Source of the DNA: Amycolatopsis deserti
Lineage (GTDB): Bacteria > Actinomycetota > Actinomycetes > Mycobacteriales > Pseudonocardiaceae
Reading direction: 5' to 3'
Assembly (NCBI RefSeq): GCF_014653945.1
Contig: NZ_BNAU01000005.1
Coordinates: forward strand, 505,083 to 569,082
Length of the DNA stretch: 64,000 bases
The notes below the pieces were generated by a model. The model saw only the letters and a program-made list of their open reading frames with translations, was not told where the DNA came from and ran no database searches. The first letter of the stretch is position 1. Every line of letters starts with the position of its first letter. Shown in pieces: positions 41,001-49,859 of this stretch. The translations under genes and the position numbers were made by a program.

Positions 41001-42976
41001 TGCGCCAGGTGTACCGGCCCGGGCTCACGAAACGGCTGTCCCGGCCCGGCATCCGGTTCCGTCGGCTCAACACCGCGTCGTGGATCGCGGTGTCGGTGCT
41101 GGCCGTGCTCGCGCTGGTGGCGCTCGTTGGCCCGCTGCTGGTCAAGGACCCCTACGCGCTGGGCACGGAGGTCACCGGGCCGAACGCCGCGCACTGGTTC
41201 GGCACCGACCAGTCCGGCCGCGACATCTTCTCCCGCGTGGTGCACGGCGCCCGCTGGTCGCTGGCGATCGGCCTCGGCGCCGCCGCGATCGCGCTGGTCG
41301 CCGGTGCGCTGATCGGTTCGCTCGCGGCCACCTCCCGGCGCGGCGTCGACTCGGTGATCATGCGCGTCCTGGACGTGCTGATGGCCTTCCCCGGCATCGC
41401 GCTCGCGGCGGTGCTCGTGGCCGTGTTCGGCCGCGGCATCGGGGTGCTGATCCTGGCGATCGCGTTCGTCAACGTGCCGCCGGTCGCGCGGGTGGTGCGG
41501 GCGAACGTGCTGGCGCAGTACAGCGAGGACTACGTCGCCGCCGAGCACATCATCGGCGCGCGCCGGTTCTTCATCCTGGTCAAGCACGTCGCGGTGAACT
41601 GCGCCGCGCCGATCCTGGTGTTCTGCACGGTGATGGTGGCCGACGCGATCGTGTTCGAGGCGTCGCTGTCGTTCATCGGCGCCGGGATCCAGCCGCCGGA
41701 CCCGTCGTGGGGCTCGGTGCTCGCCGACGGCAAGGACATGGTGCTCAACGGCGGCTGGTGGGCCACGTTGTTCCCCGGCCTGCTGATCCTGTTCACGGTG
41801 CTGGCGCTGAACGTGTTGTCGGAGGGGATTTCCGACGCGTGGGCGGCGCCCTCGGCCCGCACCGCGAAGGCGGCGGAGGTCGCCAAGGCGGTCGTCGCCG
41901 AGGAGGCGGCCGAGAACGTCGCGCCGGTGCTGCCGATCCGGGGTCTGCGCGAGGTGGGCGAGCGGCTGTCCCGGCGATCGCGTCCCCTCGACGGCCGCGA
42001 ACCGCTGCTGTCGGTGGAAGGGTTGACCATCTCCTTCCCGGAGCGGCACAACGGGGTCAACGTCGTCGAGGACGTGTCGTTCACCGTGCGGCCGGGCGAG
42101 GTGCTCGGTCTCATCGGCGAGTCGGGCTGCGGCAAGTCGCTGACCGCGCTGTCGATCGTCGGCCTGCAGCCGCGGAACGCGCAGTTGTCCGGGCGGATCC
42201 GGTTCGAGGACCACGACCTGCTGACCATGAAGCCGTCCGCGCGGCGGCGCCACCTCGGGCACGACATCGCGATGATCTACCAGGACGCGCTCAGCTCGCT
42301 GAACCCGGCGATGACGATCCACGCGCAGCTCAAGCAGTTCACCCGCCGCGGCGGCACGCGCACCCCGCGCGAGCTGGTGGAGCTGGTCAACCTCGACCCG
42401 GACCGGACGCTGCGGGCGTATCCGCACGAGCTGTCCGGCGGGCAGCGGCAGCGGGTGCTGATCGCGATGGCGTTGTCCCGCAGCCCGAAGCTGATCGTGG
42501 CCGACGAGCCGACCACCGCGCTGGACGTGACCGTGCAGGCGCAGGTCATCGCGCTGCTGCTGCGGTTGCAGGAGGAACTGGGCTTCGCGCTGGTGCTGGT
42601 GTCGCACGACCTGGCGCTGGTGTCCGATGTGGCCGATCGCGTGGTCGTGATGTACGGCGGGCAGGTCGCCGAGGCCGGCACGACCGCGCAGGTCGTCGGC
42701 GCGCCGCGGCACCACTACACACGCGGCCTGCTCAGCGCGGTGCTGTCGCTGGAGGAGAACGACGCCCGGCTCACCCAGATCAAGGGCGTCGTACCGGCTC
42801 CCGCGGAGTTCGCGCCCGGCTGCCGGTTCTCCGACCGCTGCCCGGCCGCGCGGGCGCACTGCCGCACCGAGCCGCCGGTGGTCGAGGGCACCGGGATGGA
42901 CCACCTCGTCGCGTGCCACCACCCCGCCGAGCCGATCGCGGAACCGGAGGTCCTGGTGAAGGGAGCGCCGGCATGA
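41000..42976 (+). CDS. Fused ABC permease-ATPase (DppC-DppD type)
   Basis: A 658-residue fusion. Residues 1 to about 290 are a DppC-like permease (LGTDQSGRD-like WFGTDQSGRDIFSRVVHGARWSL; coupling loop SEDYVAAEHIIGARRFFILVKHV). After an Ala-rich linker (about 290-335), residues 335-640 form the ATPase: Walker A GESGCGKS, Q-loop YQDALSSLNP, signature LSGGQRQR, Walker B LIVADEPT and H-loop SHD. A Cys-rich tail (CRFSDRCP, CRTEPP) follows, as in Dpp/Opp ATPases. The ATPase stop overlaps the next ATG. Permease-ATPase fusions are known in actinobacteria but less common. Confidence 0.9.
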   Translation: MRQVYRPGLTKRLSRPGIRFRRLNTASWIAVSVLAVLALVALVGPLLVKDPYALGTEVTGPNAAHWFGTDQSGRDIFSRVVHGARWSLAIGLGAAAIALVAGALIGSLAATSRRGVDSVIMRVLDVLMAFPGIALAAVLVAVFGRGIGVLILAIAFVNVPPVARVVRANVLAQYSEDYVAAEHIIGARRFFILVKHVAVNCAAPILVFCTVMVADAIVFEASLSFIGAGIQPPDPSWGSVLADGKDMVLNGGWWATLFPGLLILFTVLALNVLSEGISDAWAAPSARTAKAAEVAKAVVAEEAAENVAPVLPIRGLREVGERLSRRSRPLDGREPLLSVEGLTISFPERHNGVNVVEDVSFTVRPGEVLGLIGESGCGKSLTALSIVGLQPRNAQLSGRIRFEDHDLLTMKPSARRRHLGHDIAMIYQDALSSLNPAMTIHAQLKQFTRRGGTRTPRELVELVNLDPDRTLRAYPHELSGGQRQRVLIAMALSRSPKLIVADEPTTALDVTVQAQVIALLLRLQEELGFALVLVSHDLALVSDVADRVVVMYGGQVAEAGTTAQVVGAPRHHYTRGLLSAVLSLEENDARLTQIKGVVPAPAEFAPGCRFSDRCPAARAHCRTEPPVVEGTGMDHLVACHHPAEPIAEPEVLVKGAPA

Positions 42977-43929
42977 GCCTGCTGGAACTCGACGGCGTGC
43001 ACGTGGTGCACAAGATCCGCTCGTCCGGCCTGTTCGGGCACGACTCCGTGCACGCCCTGACCGACGCGACGCTGACCGTCCGCCCCGGCGAGACGATCGG
43101 CGTGGTCGGCGAGTCCGGGTGCGGCAAGACGACGCTGGCCAAGGTGGTCGTCGGTCTGCAGAAACCCACCCGGGGCGAGGTGCGCTACCGCGGTAAACCG
43201 GTGTCGGACCAGCGCGAGTTCGGCCGCGACATCGGCATGATCTTCCAGGACCCGTCGACCGCGCTGAACCGGCGGATGTCGATCGCCCGGATCGTGCGCG
43301 ACCCACTGGACGTGCACCGGGTCGGCACCCCGGCGCAGCGGGCCGAGCGGGTGCGGGAGCTGATGGAGCTGGTCGGCCTGCCGTCCAGCGTCGCGGACGC
43401 GGTGCCCGGGCAGCTGTCCGGCGGGCAGCGGCAGCGCGTGGCGATCGCCCGTGCCCTCGCGCTCGAGCCGTCCCTGCTGGTGGCCGACGAGCCGACCTCC
43501 GCGCTGGACGTGTCGGTGCGGGCGCAGATCCTCAACCTGCTGCTCGACCTGCGCGACCGGCTGGGCCTGGCGATGATCTTCGTGTCGCACGACATCCAGA
43601 CCGTGCGGAAGATGAGCGACCGCATCGTCACGATGTACCTGGGCCGCATCGTCGAGGACGCGCCGGCGGCGGCGATCCCCGGCGACGCGCACCACCCGTA
43701 CACGCGGGCGTTGTTCTCCGCCACCCCCAGCCTGCTGAACCCGATCGAACCGATAGTCCTGACCGGGCCGGTGCCGTCCGCGGTCAACCCGCCGAGCGGG
43801 TGCGCCTTCCGCACCCGCTGTCCGAAGGCGACGGACGAGTGCGCCGCCGCGGTGCCCCCGGCCGCCGACGCCGGCGACGGGCACACCTACCACTGCATCC
43901 ACCCCGAGATCGAAGTGAGCGTGCGATGA
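42973..43929 (+). CDS. ABC transporter ATPase (DppF type)
   Basis: A 318-residue second ATPase. Walker A GESGCGKT, Q-loop FQDPSTALN, signature LSGGQRQR, Walker B LLVADEPTSALD and H-loop SHD are present. The C-terminal Cys-rich iron-sulfur-like tail CAFRTRCP...C is typical of OppF/DppF. It starts with ATGA and overlaps the preceding gene. It pairs with the ATPase domain of the fusion to power the importer, and its end overlaps the lyase start. Confidence 0.92.
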   Translation: MSLLELDGVHVVHKIRSSGLFGHDSVHALTDATLTVRPGETIGVVGESGCGKTTLAKVVVGLQKPTRGEVRYRGKPVSDQREFGRDIGMIFQDPSTALNRRMSIARIVRDPLDVHRVGTPAQRAERVRELMELVGLPSSVADAVPGQLSGGQRQRVAIARALALEPSLLVADEPTSALDVSVRAQILNLLLDLRDRLGLAMIFVSHDIQTVRKMSDRIVTMYLGRIVEDAPAAAIPGDAHHPYTRALFSATPSLLNPIEPIVLTGPVPSAVNPPSGCAFRTRCPKATDECAAAVPPAADAGDGHTYHCIHPEIEVSVR

Positions 43930-44849
43930 CTCGATTCACCGGCATCATCCCCCCGCTGTGCACCCCGTTCCGGGACGACTTCACGATCGACGTCGACTCG
44001 CTGCGCCGGCACCTGGACGTCCAGCTGGACGCCGGGGTGCACGGGGTGTTCGTGCTGGGCTCGTCCAGCGAGGTGGCGTTCCTGCCGGACCGGCAGCGGC
44101 GGGTGGTGATCGAGACGACGGTGCAGCACGTCGGCGGCCGGGTCCCGGTGCTGGCCGGGTGCATCGACATGACGACACTGCGGGTGGCCGAGCACATCCG
44201 GGTCGCCGAGGAGGCCGGCGCGGACGCGCTGGTCGTCACCGCGCCCTACTACACCCGCACGCACACCGCCGAGATCGAGCAGCACTTCCGGCTGCTGCAC
44301 GCGCGGGCGTCGCTGCCGATCTTCGCCTACGACATCCCGGTCGCGGTGCACTCGAAGCTGGACCGGGAGATGGTGCTGCGGCTGGCCGAGGACGGCGTGC
44401 TGGCCGGGCTCAAGGACTCCAGCGGCGACGAGGCCGGGTTCGGCGCGCTGCTGCTGGGCCGCCGGGAACGCGGGCTGTCCGAGTTCGCCGTGTTCACCGG
44501 GTCGGAGCTGGTGGTGGACCTCGCGCTGCAGATGGGCGCGGACGGCGCGGTGCCCGGGCTGGCCAATGTGGACCCGGCCGGCTACGTCACGATCTGGGAC
44601 CGGTTCCGCGCGGGCGATTTCGCCGCCGCCCGGCGCGAACAGGACCGGCTGATGCGGCTGTACGACATCACGTGCGCCGCCCCGCCGGAGCGGATGGGCC
44701 GCGGCTCGGCCGGGCTGGGCGCGTTCAAGGCGGCGATGAAGATGCGCGGGTTCATCGACAACTCGGTGATGGCGCCGCCGCAGCTGCCGCTCAACGACGA
44801 GGAACTGCTGCGCATCAAGGGCGCGCTGACCGAGGCGGGCCTGCTGTGA
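43926..44849 (+). CDS. N-acetylneuraminate lyase/DapA-family aldolase
   Basis: A 307-residue (beta/alpha)8 class I aldolase. The Schiff-base lysine is K163 in GLKDSSGD, the catalytic Tyr135 is in FAYDIP, and the GSSSEV (46-51) carboxylate-binding loop replaces the GSTGE form. The family includes NanA (sialic acid to ManNAc and pyruvate), DapA and 2-keto-3-deoxy aldolases. Being between the sialic-acid-type transporter and sialidase, NanA-like activity is favoured. The pyruvate it would release fits the Tyr and Lys positions. ATGA coupling to the ATPase. Confidence 0.83.
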   Translation: MTRFTGIIPPLCTPFRDDFTIDVDSLRRHLDVQLDAGVHGVFVLGSSSEVAFLPDRQRRVVIETTVQHVGGRVPVLAGCIDMTTLRVAEHIRVAEEAGADALVVTAPYYTRTHTAEIEQHFRLLHARASLPIFAYDIPVAVHSKLDREMVLRLAEDGVLAGLKDSSGDEAGFGALLLGRRERGLSEFAVFTGSELVVDLALQMGADGAVPGLANVDPAGYVTIWDRFRAGDFAAARREQDRLMRLYDITCAAPPERMGRGSAGLGAFKAAMKMRGFIDNSVMAPPQLPLNDEELLRIKGALTEAGLL

Positions 44850-46819
44850 TCCACTACGGCGCGGACTACAACCCCGAGCACTGGAGCGAGGACGTCTGGG
44901 ACGAAGACGTCAAGCTGATGACCGAGGCCGGGGTCACCCTGGTCACGCTGGGCGTGTTCTCCTGGGCCAAGGTCGAGCCGCGGCCGGGCGAGTACGACTT
45001 CGGCTGGGTCGACACGGTGATGGACAAGCTCGCGGCGGCCGACATCAAGGTGGCGCTGGCGACGATGACCGCGTCGCCGCCGCCGTGGCTGACCCACCGC
45101 CACCCCGAGGTGCTGCCCGTGCGGGAGGACGGGACGCGCCTGGCCCCCGGCTCGCGGCAGCAGTTCTGCCCGTCCAGCCCGGTCTTCCGGGAGCACGCGG
45201 CGCGGCTGGTGGAGCAGCTGGCGAACCGGTACGGCGACCACCCGGCGCTGCACATCTGGCACGTCGGCAACGAGTACGGCTGCCACATCCGGGCGTGCTA
45301 CTGCGACACCTCCGCCGAGGACTTCCGGTCGTGGCTGCGTGAGCGGTACGGCTCGGTGGAGGCGCTGAACGCGGCGTGGTCGACCACCTTCTGGTCGCAG
45401 GGCTACTCCGACTGGGCGGAGATCCAGCCGCCGCGGGTGGCGCCGTCGTTCCGCAACCCCGCCCAGCAGCTGGACTACCAGCGGTTCTCCTCGGACGCCT
45501 CGCTGGCGTGCTACCGGGTGGAGGCGGAGATCCTGCGCCGGGTGACGCCGGACGTCCCGCTGACCACCAACTTCGTCGGTCTGGTGCAGAAGGCGCTGGA
45601 CTGGCACGCGTGGGAGCCGCACGAGGACGTCGTGTCGCTGGACTCCTACCCCGAGCCCTACGACCCGCGTGGGCACGTCGAGGCGGCGTTCGGGTACGAC
45701 GTGGCCCGGTCGCTCAAGGGCGGGCAGCCGTGGCTGCTGCTGGAGCACGCGCCCAGCGCGGTGAACTGGCGCACGCACAACGGCGCCAAGGCGCCGGGCG
45801 TGATGCGGCAGGGTGTGCTGCAGGCGGTGGCGCGCGGCGCGGACGCGGCGATGTTCTTCCAGTGGCGGCAGAGCCGGGGCGGGGCGGAGAAGTTCCACTC
45901 GGCGATGGTGCCGCACGCCGGCGCGGGCACCCGGGTGTTCGCCGAGGCGCGGGCGCTGGGGCAGGACCTGGCCGCGCTGGCCGACGTGGCCGGCACGCGG
46001 GTGCGGTCGGACGTGGCGTTCCTGCACGACTGGAACAGCTGGTGGGCGCTGGAGCTGGACGCGCACCCGTCGGCCGACGTCACCCAGCTCGACGCGCACC
46101 TGACGCACTACGCGCCGTTCTTCGACGCCGGCATCTCCTGCGACGTGGTGCGGCCGGATCGGCTGGCGGGGTACCGGCTGGTCGTGGTGCCGAACCTGTA
46201 CCTGCTCGACCCGGAAACCGCCGAGGGACTGCGGCGGTACGTCGAGGGCGGCGGGCACCTGGTGGTGTCGTTCTTCTCGGGCATCGTCGACTCCTGCGAC
46301 CGGGCCCACCTCGGCGGTTATCCGGTGGCGCCGCTGCGCGAGGCGCTCGGGGTGTCGGTGGAGGAGTTCTGGCCGCTGGCGCCGGGCACGTCGGTGCCGC
46401 TGAGTCCATCGTGGACCGGAAGCCTGTGGTCGGAGGCCGTCTCGCTGGCGGGCGCGGAAGCTGTCGCAACTTTCGGCGACGGTGACCTGGCGGGCTTCCC
46501 CGCGGTGACCCGCCACGCCTACGGCGACGGCGTCGCCTGGTACCTCGGCACCCGGCTCGACCCGGCCGGGATGCGCGCGCTCGTCGACCGGGTGGCCGCG
46601 GAAGCGGGTGTGGCACCGGTCCTGCCCGGCCTGCCCGCCGGGGTCCAGGCCGTGCGCCGGGAGGCCCCCGACCGGAAGTTCCTGTTCCTGCTCAACCACA
46701 ACGCGGAAGCGGTCGCGGTGGACGTCGGAGCCCCGGCGCCGGACCTGCTCACCGATTCGGCGCCCGCGGCCCGGCACACGCTGCCGCCGCGTGGTGTCGC
46801 TGTCCTCCGGATTCACTAA
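44846..46819 (+). CDS. GH42 beta-galactosidase
   Basis: A 657-residue enzyme. The acid/base glutamate is E143 (HVGNEYG), the nucleophile E300 (LLLEHAP), and the zinc-binding cysteines C108, C146, C151 and C153 match the GH42 metal site. A beta-galactosidase trimerisation-like middle domain and a C-terminal beta domain follow. No signal peptide: the enzyme is cytoplasmic and would cleave imported galactosides such as lactose or galacto-N-biose type products. The GTG start overlaps the lyase TGA. It fits a sialyl-galactose degrading locus. Confidence 0.92.
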   Translation: MIHYGADYNPEHWSEDVWDEDVKLMTEAGVTLVTLGVFSWAKVEPRPGEYDFGWVDTVMDKLAAADIKVALATMTASPPPWLTHRHPEVLPVREDGTRLAPGSRQQFCPSSPVFREHAARLVEQLANRYGDHPALHIWHVGNEYGCHIRACYCDTSAEDFRSWLRERYGSVEALNAAWSTTFWSQGYSDWAEIQPPRVAPSFRNPAQQLDYQRFSSDASLACYRVEAEILRRVTPDVPLTTNFVGLVQKALDWHAWEPHEDVVSLDSYPEPYDPRGHVEAAFGYDVARSLKGGQPWLLLEHAPSAVNWRTHNGAKAPGVMRQGVLQAVARGADAAMFFQWRQSRGGAEKFHSAMVPHAGAGTRVFAEARALGQDLAALADVAGTRVRSDVAFLHDWNSWWALELDAHPSADVTQLDAHLTHYAPFFDAGISCDVVRPDRLAGYRLVVVPNLYLLDPETAEGLRRYVEGGGHLVVSFFSGIVDSCDRAHLGGYPVAPLREALGVSVEEFWPLAPGTSVPLSPSWTGSLWSEAVSLAGAEAVATFGDGDLAGFPAVTRHAYGDGVAWYLGTRLDPAGMRALVDRVAAEAGVAPVLPGLPAGVQAVRREAPDRKFLFLLNHNAEAVAVDVGAPAPDLLTDSAPAARHTLPPRGVAVLRIH

Positions 46820-46834
46820 CCGAAGGGAAGGCAC

Positions 46835-48694
46835 ATGAGATCGTTCGCAGCGTGGCGCGCGGTCCCGCTCGTGGTGGCGGTACTGCTCGCCGGACTGCTC
46901 GGCGGCGGGGGCACCGCCTCCGCCGACACCGCCAGACCGGGATTCGACCAGCAGTCGCTGTTCAACCCCAAACAGGAGCAGGGCTACTTCTGCTTCCGCA
47001 TCCCGGCCATCGTCAAGAGCACGCACGGCACCCTCCTCGCGTTCGCCGAGGGCCGGGTCAACGACTGCGGCGACGCCGGCGACATCGACCTCGTGCTCAA
47101 ACGCTCCACCGACGGCGGCCGGACCTGGTCGCCGCTGGAGGTCATCAACTCCGGTGACGGCGACACGCACGGCAACCCGGTCCCCATCGTCGACCAGACC
47201 ACCGGCCGCATCGTGCTGATCACCACCTACAACGCCGGCCGCACCGACGGCAAGGGCTGCGCGGTGCCGTGCGCCCGTCCGCCGCACGTGCAGTACAGCG
47301 ACGACGACGGGCTCACCTGGTCCGCGCCCGTCGACATCAGCGCGCAGGCCAGCAGGCCGGATTGGGACGCGTGGTACGCCTCCGGCCCGGTGCACGGCAT
47401 CCAGCTCACCAAGGGCCCGCACCGCGGCCGCCTGGTTTTCGGGGTGAACGGCGAGACCGCGCAGGGCACCGACCCGGTGGCCAACCACGCCGCGCTCGTC
47501 TACAGCGACGACCACGGCCAAACCTGGCACATCGGGGCGGTGGACAGCTACCCGTTCACCACGAAGGGCCCGTTCACGCAGAAGCCGCAGGAGATCACGG
47601 TCGTCGAGCTGGCGGACGGGTCGATCTACGCCGGCGGCCGCGAGCAGGGCGGCACCGACATCGGCAACCGCGACTACGCGATCAGCCGGGACGGCGGCGA
47701 GACGTTCAGCCAGCCGTTCCGGACGATCCCCGACCTGGTCACGCCGATGGTGCAGGGTTCGCTGCTGCGGCTGGACCGGCCCGGGCCCGACCGGATCCTG
47801 TTCGCCTCGCCCTCGGACACCGACCGGCGGCGGTGGATGATGATCCGCTCGTCCTACGACGGCGGCCGGAGCTGGGAGAACGCCGAGCAGGGCACGCGGG
47901 TGACCGACGACTGGTCCGGCTACTCGGACATGGTCCAGATCAGCGGACGGTACGCGCGGACCACCGAGATCGGCCTGATGTACGAGGGCGGCCCGGTCGA
48001 CGCGCGCGACGAAATCCGCTTCGCCCGCTTCACCGAGGACGTGCTGGGCTGGCGCAACTCGGCCGGTCCGACGACGCGGGACGTGTCCGGGGAGCGTTCG
48101 GACGCCTACCTGATCGGCGGTCCGGTTCCGGTGCCCGGCCGCTACGGTGACGCGCTCGAACTGGACGGGGTGGACGACTTCGTGCGCGTGCCCTACGACA
48201 GCTCGCAGGTGGTCGGCGACGGTGACTTCACCTGGACCGGCTGGGTGCGGTACGGCGCGTCGACGGCCAACCAGGTGTTCTTCTGGATGGGCGGCATGGG
48301 CTCGACCGCGCCGCAGATCTGGCTGCGCGGCGAGCCCGCGGCGAACCGCCTGATCGCCTCGATGACGACCACCGCCGGCTCCAAGCAGGTCACGTCGGCG
48401 GGCGCCTTCAACGACGAGCAGTGGCACCACGTGGCGCTGCAACGCACCGGCGGTCAGCTCGTGTTGTTCGTCGACGGCGTGCAGGTGGCGGCCGGCCCGG
48501 CGGCGGCCGGTTCGGTCACCGAGCGGGTGTCGTTCCAGTTCTGGCTGGGCCGCCGCCTCGACGGCGGGATGGGACTGGACGGCGCCCTGGACGACGTCCG
48601 GCTCTACCGCAAGGCGCTGTCACCGTCCGAACTGGACGCGGTGCGGGCGAACGCCCCGGTGCGGGACGCCTTGGTGCTGCGGCTGCCGTTCTGA
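46835..48694 (+). CDS. nanH: Secreted exo-alpha-sialidase (GH33) with C-terminal LamG-like domain
   Basis: A 619-residue enzyme. Residues 1-32 are a Sec signal peptide. The GH33 propeller shows FRIP (54-57) and Asp-boxes STDGGRTW (91-98), SDDDGLTW (154-161), SDDHGQTW, SRDGGETF and SYDGGRSW. EIGLMYEGG near 390 supplies the catalytic Tyr. Residues about 430-610 are a concanavalin/LamG-like beta sandwich (LDGVDDFVRVPYD; HHVALQRTGGQLVLFVDGVQVA) that may bind glycans. It releases terminal sialic acid outside the cell. It lies 15 bp after the GH42 gene and ends at a hairpin. Confidence 0.92.
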   Translation: MRSFAAWRAVPLVVAVLLAGLLGGGGTASADTARPGFDQQSLFNPKQEQGYFCFRIPAIVKSTHGTLLAFAEGRVNDCGDAGDIDLVLKRSTDGGRTWSPLEVINSGDGDTHGNPVPIVDQTTGRIVLITTYNAGRTDGKGCAVPCARPPHVQYSDDDGLTWSAPVDISAQASRPDWDAWYASGPVHGIQLTKGPHRGRLVFGVNGETAQGTDPVANHAALVYSDDHGQTWHIGAVDSYPFTTKGPFTQKPQEITVVELADGSIYAGGREQGGTDIGNRDYAISRDGGETFSQPFRTIPDLVTPMVQGSLLRLDRPGPDRILFASPSDTDRRRWMMIRSSYDGGRSWENAEQGTRVTDDWSGYSDMVQISGRYARTTEIGLMYEGGPVDARDEIRFARFTEDVLGWRNSAGPTTRDVSGERSDAYLIGGPVPVPGRYGDALELDGVDDFVRVPYDSSQVVGDGDFTWTGWVRYGASTANQVFFWMGGMGSTAPQIWLRGEPAANRLIASMTTTAGSKQVTSAGAFNDEQWHHVALQRTGGQLVLFVDGVQVAAGPAAAGSVTERVSFQFWLGRRLDGGMGLDGALDDVRLYRKALSPSELDAVRANAPVRDALVLRLPF

Positions 48695-48701
48695 GCCGCG
48701 G

Positions 48702-48731
48702 AGTCCCGGCCCCGTCCGCGGGGCCGGGACT
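48702..48731. terminator. Terminator of the sialoglycan operon
   Basis: A perfect 12-bp stem (48702-48713 with 48720-48731) and 6-nt loop lies 7 bp after the sialidase stop and ends at the stop of the convergent hydrolase remnant. It probably ends transcription from both sides. Confidence 0.75.
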
Positions 48732-48960
48732 TCACTGCGCGTCCAACCAGGCGGCCAGCGTGGCGGCGAGCGCCTCGGGCTGGTCCTCCGGGGTGTGGTG
48801 CCCGGCGACGAGGTCGTGGTGGACGATGTCGAGGGCCGCGATGTTCTCCGCGCACCACGCGATCATCCGGTCGTCCATCATGGTGCCGAAGCCGGGCCGG
48901 AACGTCATGAGCAGCTTGGGCACGTGCCCGCTGGCCGCGACCGATCTCGCGGTGGAACAG
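48732..48960 (-). pseudogene. Alpha/beta hydrolase C-terminal remnant
   Basis: The frame encodes about 75 residues ending VPKLLMTFRPGFGTMMDDRM...CAENIAALDIVHHDLVAGHHTPEDQPEALAATLAAWLDAQ (in segments), the tail of a haloalkane-dehalogenase-like alpha/beta hydrolase, including the catalytic His region (AGHHTPEDQP). The nucleophile and N-terminal two-thirds are missing; upstream it runs directly into the next gene at 48963. It has no start or RBS of its own. It is a deletion remnant between the sialidase and the NmrA-like gene. Confidence 0.7.
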
Positions 48961-48962
48961 GC

Positions 48963-49778
48963 TCACTTGAACACCGCCACGTTCGCCAGAGCCCACTCGG
49001 CGAAGCTGCGCGCCGGGCGTTGCAGCACTCGCTCCACGTCCGGGCTCACCTGCTGCTCCACGGGCTTCGGCGCGCCGAGGATGTCCAGTGTGGACTCCGC
49101 GACGGACTCGGGCATGAACTGCAGCATCCACGCCCGCGCCTCCGCCCGGCTCAGCTCCGCGAACCGCACCGGCTCCCCCACCGCCTCGGCGATCGCCGCC
49201 GTCTGCTGGCGCGGCGAGACCGGTTCCGGCCCGGTCAGCGTGTACACCTGGCCGGCGTGCCCGTCCCGCCGCATCGCCGCGGCGGCCACCTCCGCGATGT
49301 CCACCGGGTCGACGGTCGGCAGCGCGACGTCCCCGAACGGCGCCGCGACCGTCCGTCGCGTCCGCACCATTTCCGCCCAGCCGAACGTGTTCGAGTGGAA
49401 ACCACCCGGCCGCAGCAGCGTCCACTCCAGACCCGAGGCGGTCACCGCCTCCTCCAGCCCCGCCGGATGCCGCCCGGTCGCCACCCCCTGCGAGGACAAC
49501 AACACCACCCGCCGCACGCCGCTCGCCCGCGCGATCTCCACCACGCGGCCGAGATCCCCGCCGGCCGCCAGGAAGTCCGGCGAGGTGAGCAGGAACAGCG
49601 CCACCGCCCCGTCGAGCGCCGGTTTCAACGTTTCCGGCTCGGTCAGGTCTGCCCGCACGTGCCGCACGCCCAGCGGCACTTCCGTGCGCGACACGGCCGT
49701 CACCTGCGCACCGGTTTTCGCGAGTGCTTCCACCAGCGGCCGCCCGACGTTTCCGGTAGCCCCAGTCACCACAAACAT
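48963..49778 (-). CDS. NmrA-like NAD(P)-binding protein
   Basis: A 271-residue atypical short-chain dehydrogenase. The Rossmann motif is VVTGATGNVGRPLVEAL (residues 3-19), with VVLLSSQGVA, WTLLRPGGFHSNTF and VDPVDIAEVAAAAM typical of NmrA/HSCARG or QOR2-like sensors. The usual catalytic Tyr-x3-Lys is absent, as in this group. Enzymatic quinone reduction or redox sensing are both possible. It is divergent from an HxlR regulator with 81 bp between, a common redox-sensing arrangement. Confidence 0.85.
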   Translation of the reverse strand: MFVVTGATGNVGRPLVEALAKTGAQVTAVSRTEVPLGVRHVRADLTEPETLKPALDGAVALFLLTSPDFLAAGGDLGRVVEIARASGVRRVVLLSSQGVATGRHPAGLEEAVTASGLEWTLLRPGGFHSNTFGWAEMVRTRRTVAAPFGDVALPTVDPVDIAEVAAAAMRRDGHAGQVYTLTGPEPVSPRQQTAAIAEAVGEPVRFAELSRAEARAWMLQFMPESVAESTLDILGAPKPVEQQVSPDVERVLQRPARSFAEWALANVAVFK

Positions 49779-49830
49779 GTCCGCTCCCGTTCCCTTTCGT
49801 GTGGGAGCGACGCTACTGTCGAAGGGCTAG

Positions 49831-49840
49831 TAGGTACCTA
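49831..49840. promoter_or_regulatory. Palindrome in the NmrA-HxlR intergenic region
   Basis: TAGGTACCTA is a perfect 10-bp palindrome flanked by CTAG on the left and AG on the right, 20 bp before the HxlR GTG. Symmetry and position suit the operator of the divergent HxlR repressor. Such a short palindrome can also occur by chance. Confidence 0.4.
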
Positions 49841-49859
49841 GAGGAAAGTAACGGGATTC

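Noticed and set aside
44582..48442. Minus-strand open frame of 1286 codons over the galactosidase-sialidase genes
   Set aside because: Low-complexity Arg/Val/His-rich translation opposite genes with visible catalytic motifs.
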